Shown here one piece after another: positions 5,875 to 7,799 of a DNA stretch of 7,799 nt (the stretch's first letter is position 1; each line of letters begins with the position of its first letter). The stretch covers positions 1 to 7,799 of the forward strand of contig CANHGF010000102.1 of NCBI GenBank assembly GCA_947460065.1, in the 5' to 3' direction. The translations under genes and the position numbers were made by a program. Source of the DNA: Comamonadaceae bacterium (GTDB taxonomy: Bacteria > Pseudomonadota > Gammaproteobacteria > Burkholderiales > Burkholderiaceae_C). Under the pieces are notes generated by a model, which was not told the DNA's origin, did not search any database, and saw only the letters and a list, made by a program, of their open reading frames with translations.

Positions 5875-6913
5875 AGGCCTTGAACATCTTGTCGAATTTG
5901 GCCTTGTAGTCGCGCTGGAAATCCGGCGTGTAGCGAAACACATCCCAGGGCTGCATGGTCCTGGCGTCCAAGGAGCCCGGCAGTCCCTGAATCACGCTGG
6001 CCGTCTCGCCAGAGCCATTCCACACACCCTGGCCTCGGCGGGACATCACGTAGTCGAGAAAAACCAGCGCCGCATTCGGGCGGCGCGAGTGGGCGAGCGC
6101 AGCCATCACGTCCCGGCTTGCAAAAGCCGGGTTGGGCTGGAAGACCTTCATGGGTGCGCCCTGGGCGATCAGCGCATTGGCCACCGCATGGATGCCGTAG
6201 GCTGCCATGGCCAATTCTCCGGAAGCGATGCTTTGGAACAGGGGAAGGACGCCGACGGTCAACTTGGGCTTTTGCGCCGCAAACTGGGGCAAAAAGTCCG
6301 CTCCCTGTGTCTTTTCGATCCACTCGTAGAAGGCGAACACCGTCTCGGCCACCAGGTCTGAACTGCCGACCCGCCCTCTCAATTCAGGGCGCAGGAGATC
6401 GCGCATGCCGGTCACCGGTGTCTTGACGAGGTTGGTGTTGTAAGCCATCACAAAAGGCATAACCGCGACCACGGGCACCACGCCATAGAGCAGGCTGTCC
6501 TTGGGAAATTCCGCGGTGGCGGGACCCGCCGGCTTGAGGAAGAAATTTTCCTGGGCCTTGTCGCGATACCAGATCGCATTGGCGTATTGGGTGATGTCTG
6601 CGCCGTCAAGTTTGGTGGCCTTCTCGTTCTCGATGGCCTGCATGTGGGTCACCGGCGAGATCTGGCGACGGTATTCGACCTTGATCTCCGGATACAAGGT
6701 CCGGAAGTCCTTGGCAAGGCGTTCAAACACCTGGGGCACCGCCTGGTGATAAATGATGACGGCGCCTTCTTTTTTGGCCTCGGCCACGATTTTCTGCCAG
6801 TTCGGGTCGACGTTCTGGGCCTGCGCGGCCTGTCCGGCCAAGCCAAGCGCGCCCAGGGCTGCGATGGCGCTGCGACGGTTGATGCGAGGGGATGCTTGAT
6901 GCTCAGTACTCAT
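5873..6913 (-). CDS. ABC transporter substrate-binding protein, second paralogue
   Basis: A 346-residue periplasmic binding protein related to the SBP at 1836-2912. Over residues 155-198, against 165-208 of the other, 30 of 44 positions are identical by hand count, including YNTNLVKTP (from residue 158 here) and DLLRPEL. The signal peptide has RINRRSAIA (10-18) and a likely cleavage AQA|Q after residue 32; the double arginine again hints at Tat export. After the GE motif (232-233) there is a single Tyr239 but no adjacent tyrosine pair, so ferric binding is unlikely. The start is well supported: AAGGAG (complement of 6920-6925) lies 6 nt before the ATG. No permease or ATPase accompanies it on its own strand. 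It may use the convergent transporter next door or one encoded outside the window. It lies 105 bp downstream of the SDR gene on the same strand and is probably co-transcribed with it. Confidence 0.9.
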   Translation of the reverse strand: MSTEHQASPRINRRSAIAALGALGLAGQAAQAQNVDPNWQKIVAEAKKEGAVIIYHQAVPQVFERLAKDFRTLYPEIKVEYRRQISPVTHMQAIENEKATKLDGADITQYANAIWYRDKAQENFFLKPAGPATAEFPKDSLLYGVVPVVAVMPFVMAYNTNLVKTPVTGMRDLLRPELRGRVGSSDLVAETVFAFYEWIEKTQGADFLPQFAAQKPKLTVGVLPLFQSIASGELAMAAYGIHAVANALIAQGAPMKVFQPNPAFASRDVMAALAHSRRPNAALVFLDYVMSRRGQGVWNGSGETASVIQGLPGSLDARTMQPWDVFRYTPDFQRDYKAKFDKMFKA

Positions 6914-7018
6914 GGGACTCTCCTTTGTGGAAAAAACCTGTCGATCATGCGGGGAGGGGAACTCGTGCCCTTAGGCTCTATGTGCGCAAGACGCTCGTCG
7001 CACGGCATGGCCTTTGCA
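6914..7018 (-). other. Spacer between SDR and second SBP genes
   Basis: A 105-bp gap carrying the strong RBS of the SBP gene and a T-run on the minus strand (the complement of AAAAAA near 6931-6936). No stem directly precedes the T-run, so it is not a standard terminator. An imperfect stem with a bulge (GTGC...GAC / GTC...GCAC, about 6982-7003) lies nearer the SDR stop. I see no convincing promoter, which fits read-through from the SDR gene. Confidence 0.3.
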
Positions 7019-7798
7019 TCAGGTGGCAGTCAGGCCGCCATCGAGCGGCACCGCCGCGCCACTGATCCATGCAGACTCGTCACTGGCTAGGAAAAGCGCC
7101 AGATTGGCGCAATCGCTGAGCGTGCCGATGCGGCGCATGGGATGCCGCGCGGCCACGGTAGCCTGCTGCTCGGCCAAACTGGCGGTGCTGCCCGCATCAC
7201 GGGCGCGCTGCTCCCACACCCGAGACACCAGCGGCGTGGGGATGGAGCTGGGGCAGATGGCATTGCAGCGGATATTGCGTGGCCCGTATTCGGCAGCGAT
7301 CTGCCGGGTCAGGCCGATCACACCGGTCTTGGCCGCAGAGTAATGCGGCAGGTCAGGAATGCCGATCAGGCCCGCGGTGCTGGACTGATTGATGATGGAG
7401 CCGCCGCCGCCCGCAATCATGTGCGGCAAGGCATATTTGGCCGACAGCCAAACGCTGGTCAGGTTAACGGCGATCATGCGGTCCCATTGCTCGATGGTCA
7501 TGTCGATCGCATTGCTCGCCTCGCCGATGCCGGCATTGGCATAGAGCACATCGAGCCGGCCGAAAGCCGCCAGGGTCTGCGCCACCATGCGCTCGATATC
7601 GGCAGGCCGCGTCACATCCACCGTCGCGGCGATGGCCTGGGCTCCGATCAGCCGGGCCGTCTCCTCGACATGGGCGGTAACAATGTCGGCGCACATCACC
7701 TGGGCCCCCTCGGCCGCAAACAACTCGGCACTGGCCCGGCCTATGCCCGAGCCCGCGCCGGTGATGATGGCAACTTTGCCTGCAAGCCTGTGGGCCAT
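7019..7798 (-). CDS. Short-chain dehydrogenase/reductase (SDR), classical NAD-type, 259 aa
   Basis: Cytoplasmic NAD-dependent oxidoreductase interconverting an alcohol and a ketone. All classical SDR marks are present: cofactor motif TGAGSGIG (13-20), acidic Asp38 at the end of the second strand (favours NAD over NADP), Asp61-Val62 for adenine, NAG (88-90), and the catalytic tetrad Asn112, Ser140, Tyr153 and Lys157, with the YSAAK element at 153-157. The usual PG after the sixth strand is replaced by PSS in NAICPSSIPTPL. The chain ends with the typical SGAAVPLDGG. The length is normal for the family. The ATG at 7796-7798 is one base from the window edge, so its RBS cannot be checked, but the Met-to-TGxxxGIG spacing is standard. 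The context suggests it oxidises a hydroxy intermediate of the same catabolic pathway; the substrate cannot be read from the sequence. Confidence 0.92.
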   Translation of the reverse strand: MAHRLAGKVAIITGAGSGIGRASAELFAAEGAQVMCADIVTAHVEETARLIGAQAIAATVDVTRPADIERMVAQTLAAFGRLDVLYANAGIGEASNAIDMTIEQWDRMIAVNLTSVWLSAKYALPHMIAGGGGSIINQSSTAGLIGIPDLPHYSAAKTGVIGLTRQIAAEYGPRNIRCNAICPSSIPTPLVSRVWEQRARDAGSTASLAEQQATVAARHPMRRIGTLSDCANLALFLASDESAWISGAAVPLDGGLTAT

Positions 7799-7799
7799 A

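Noticed and set aside
1..7799. A defence, mobile or CRISPR-like novel system
   Set aside because: No transposase, integrase, nuclease, repeat array, tRNA or att-like duplication was seen. All supported genes fall into known metabolic or transport families.

Overview
The window is high-GC with long GC-biased open frames, tightly packed genes and strong GGAGG-type ribosome binding sites. Together with the protein families this suggests a metabolically versatile proteobacterium, most likely Burkholderiales (Comamonadaceae- or Alcaligenaceae-like). The taxonomy is inference from composition and gene style, not from a marker gene. I see no rRNA, tRNA, CRISPR array, insertion sequence or phage gene.

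Layout. (1) Bases 2-1718, + strand: two translationally coupled acyl-CoA dehydrogenase (ACAD) genes; the first is cut by the window start. (2) Bases 1719-1835: a short intergenic region with an AT-rich island carrying a direct repeat, the probable promoter/operator of the next operon. (3) Bases 1836-5806, + strand: a complete ABC importer of the 'iron(III)-type' / family 1 class, in the order substrate-binding protein (SBP), fused two-domain permease, ATPase. (4) Bases 5807-5872: a small convergent gap with a possible weak terminator. (5) Bases 5873-7798, - strand: a short-chain dehydrogenase/reductase (SDR), then a second SBP paralogous to the first.

How it may work together. The two SBPs are clear relatives, yet only one permease/ATPase pair is present. 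A reasonable model is one membrane machine served by two binding proteins of different specificity. Neither SBP has the paired tyrosines of true ferric-binding proteins, and the neighbours are acyl-CoA and alcohol/ketone oxidoreductases. The likely cargo is therefore an organic anion (for example a carboxylate) feeding a CoA-dependent, beta-oxidation-like pathway, not iron. The substrate cannot be read from the sequence.

The most interesting point is the ACAD pair. Each protein keeps a different half of the normal ACAD motif set, which points to an obligate heteromeric enzyme with a shared active site, as known for the actinobacterial steroid side-chain ACADs (ChsE1-ChsE2 type).
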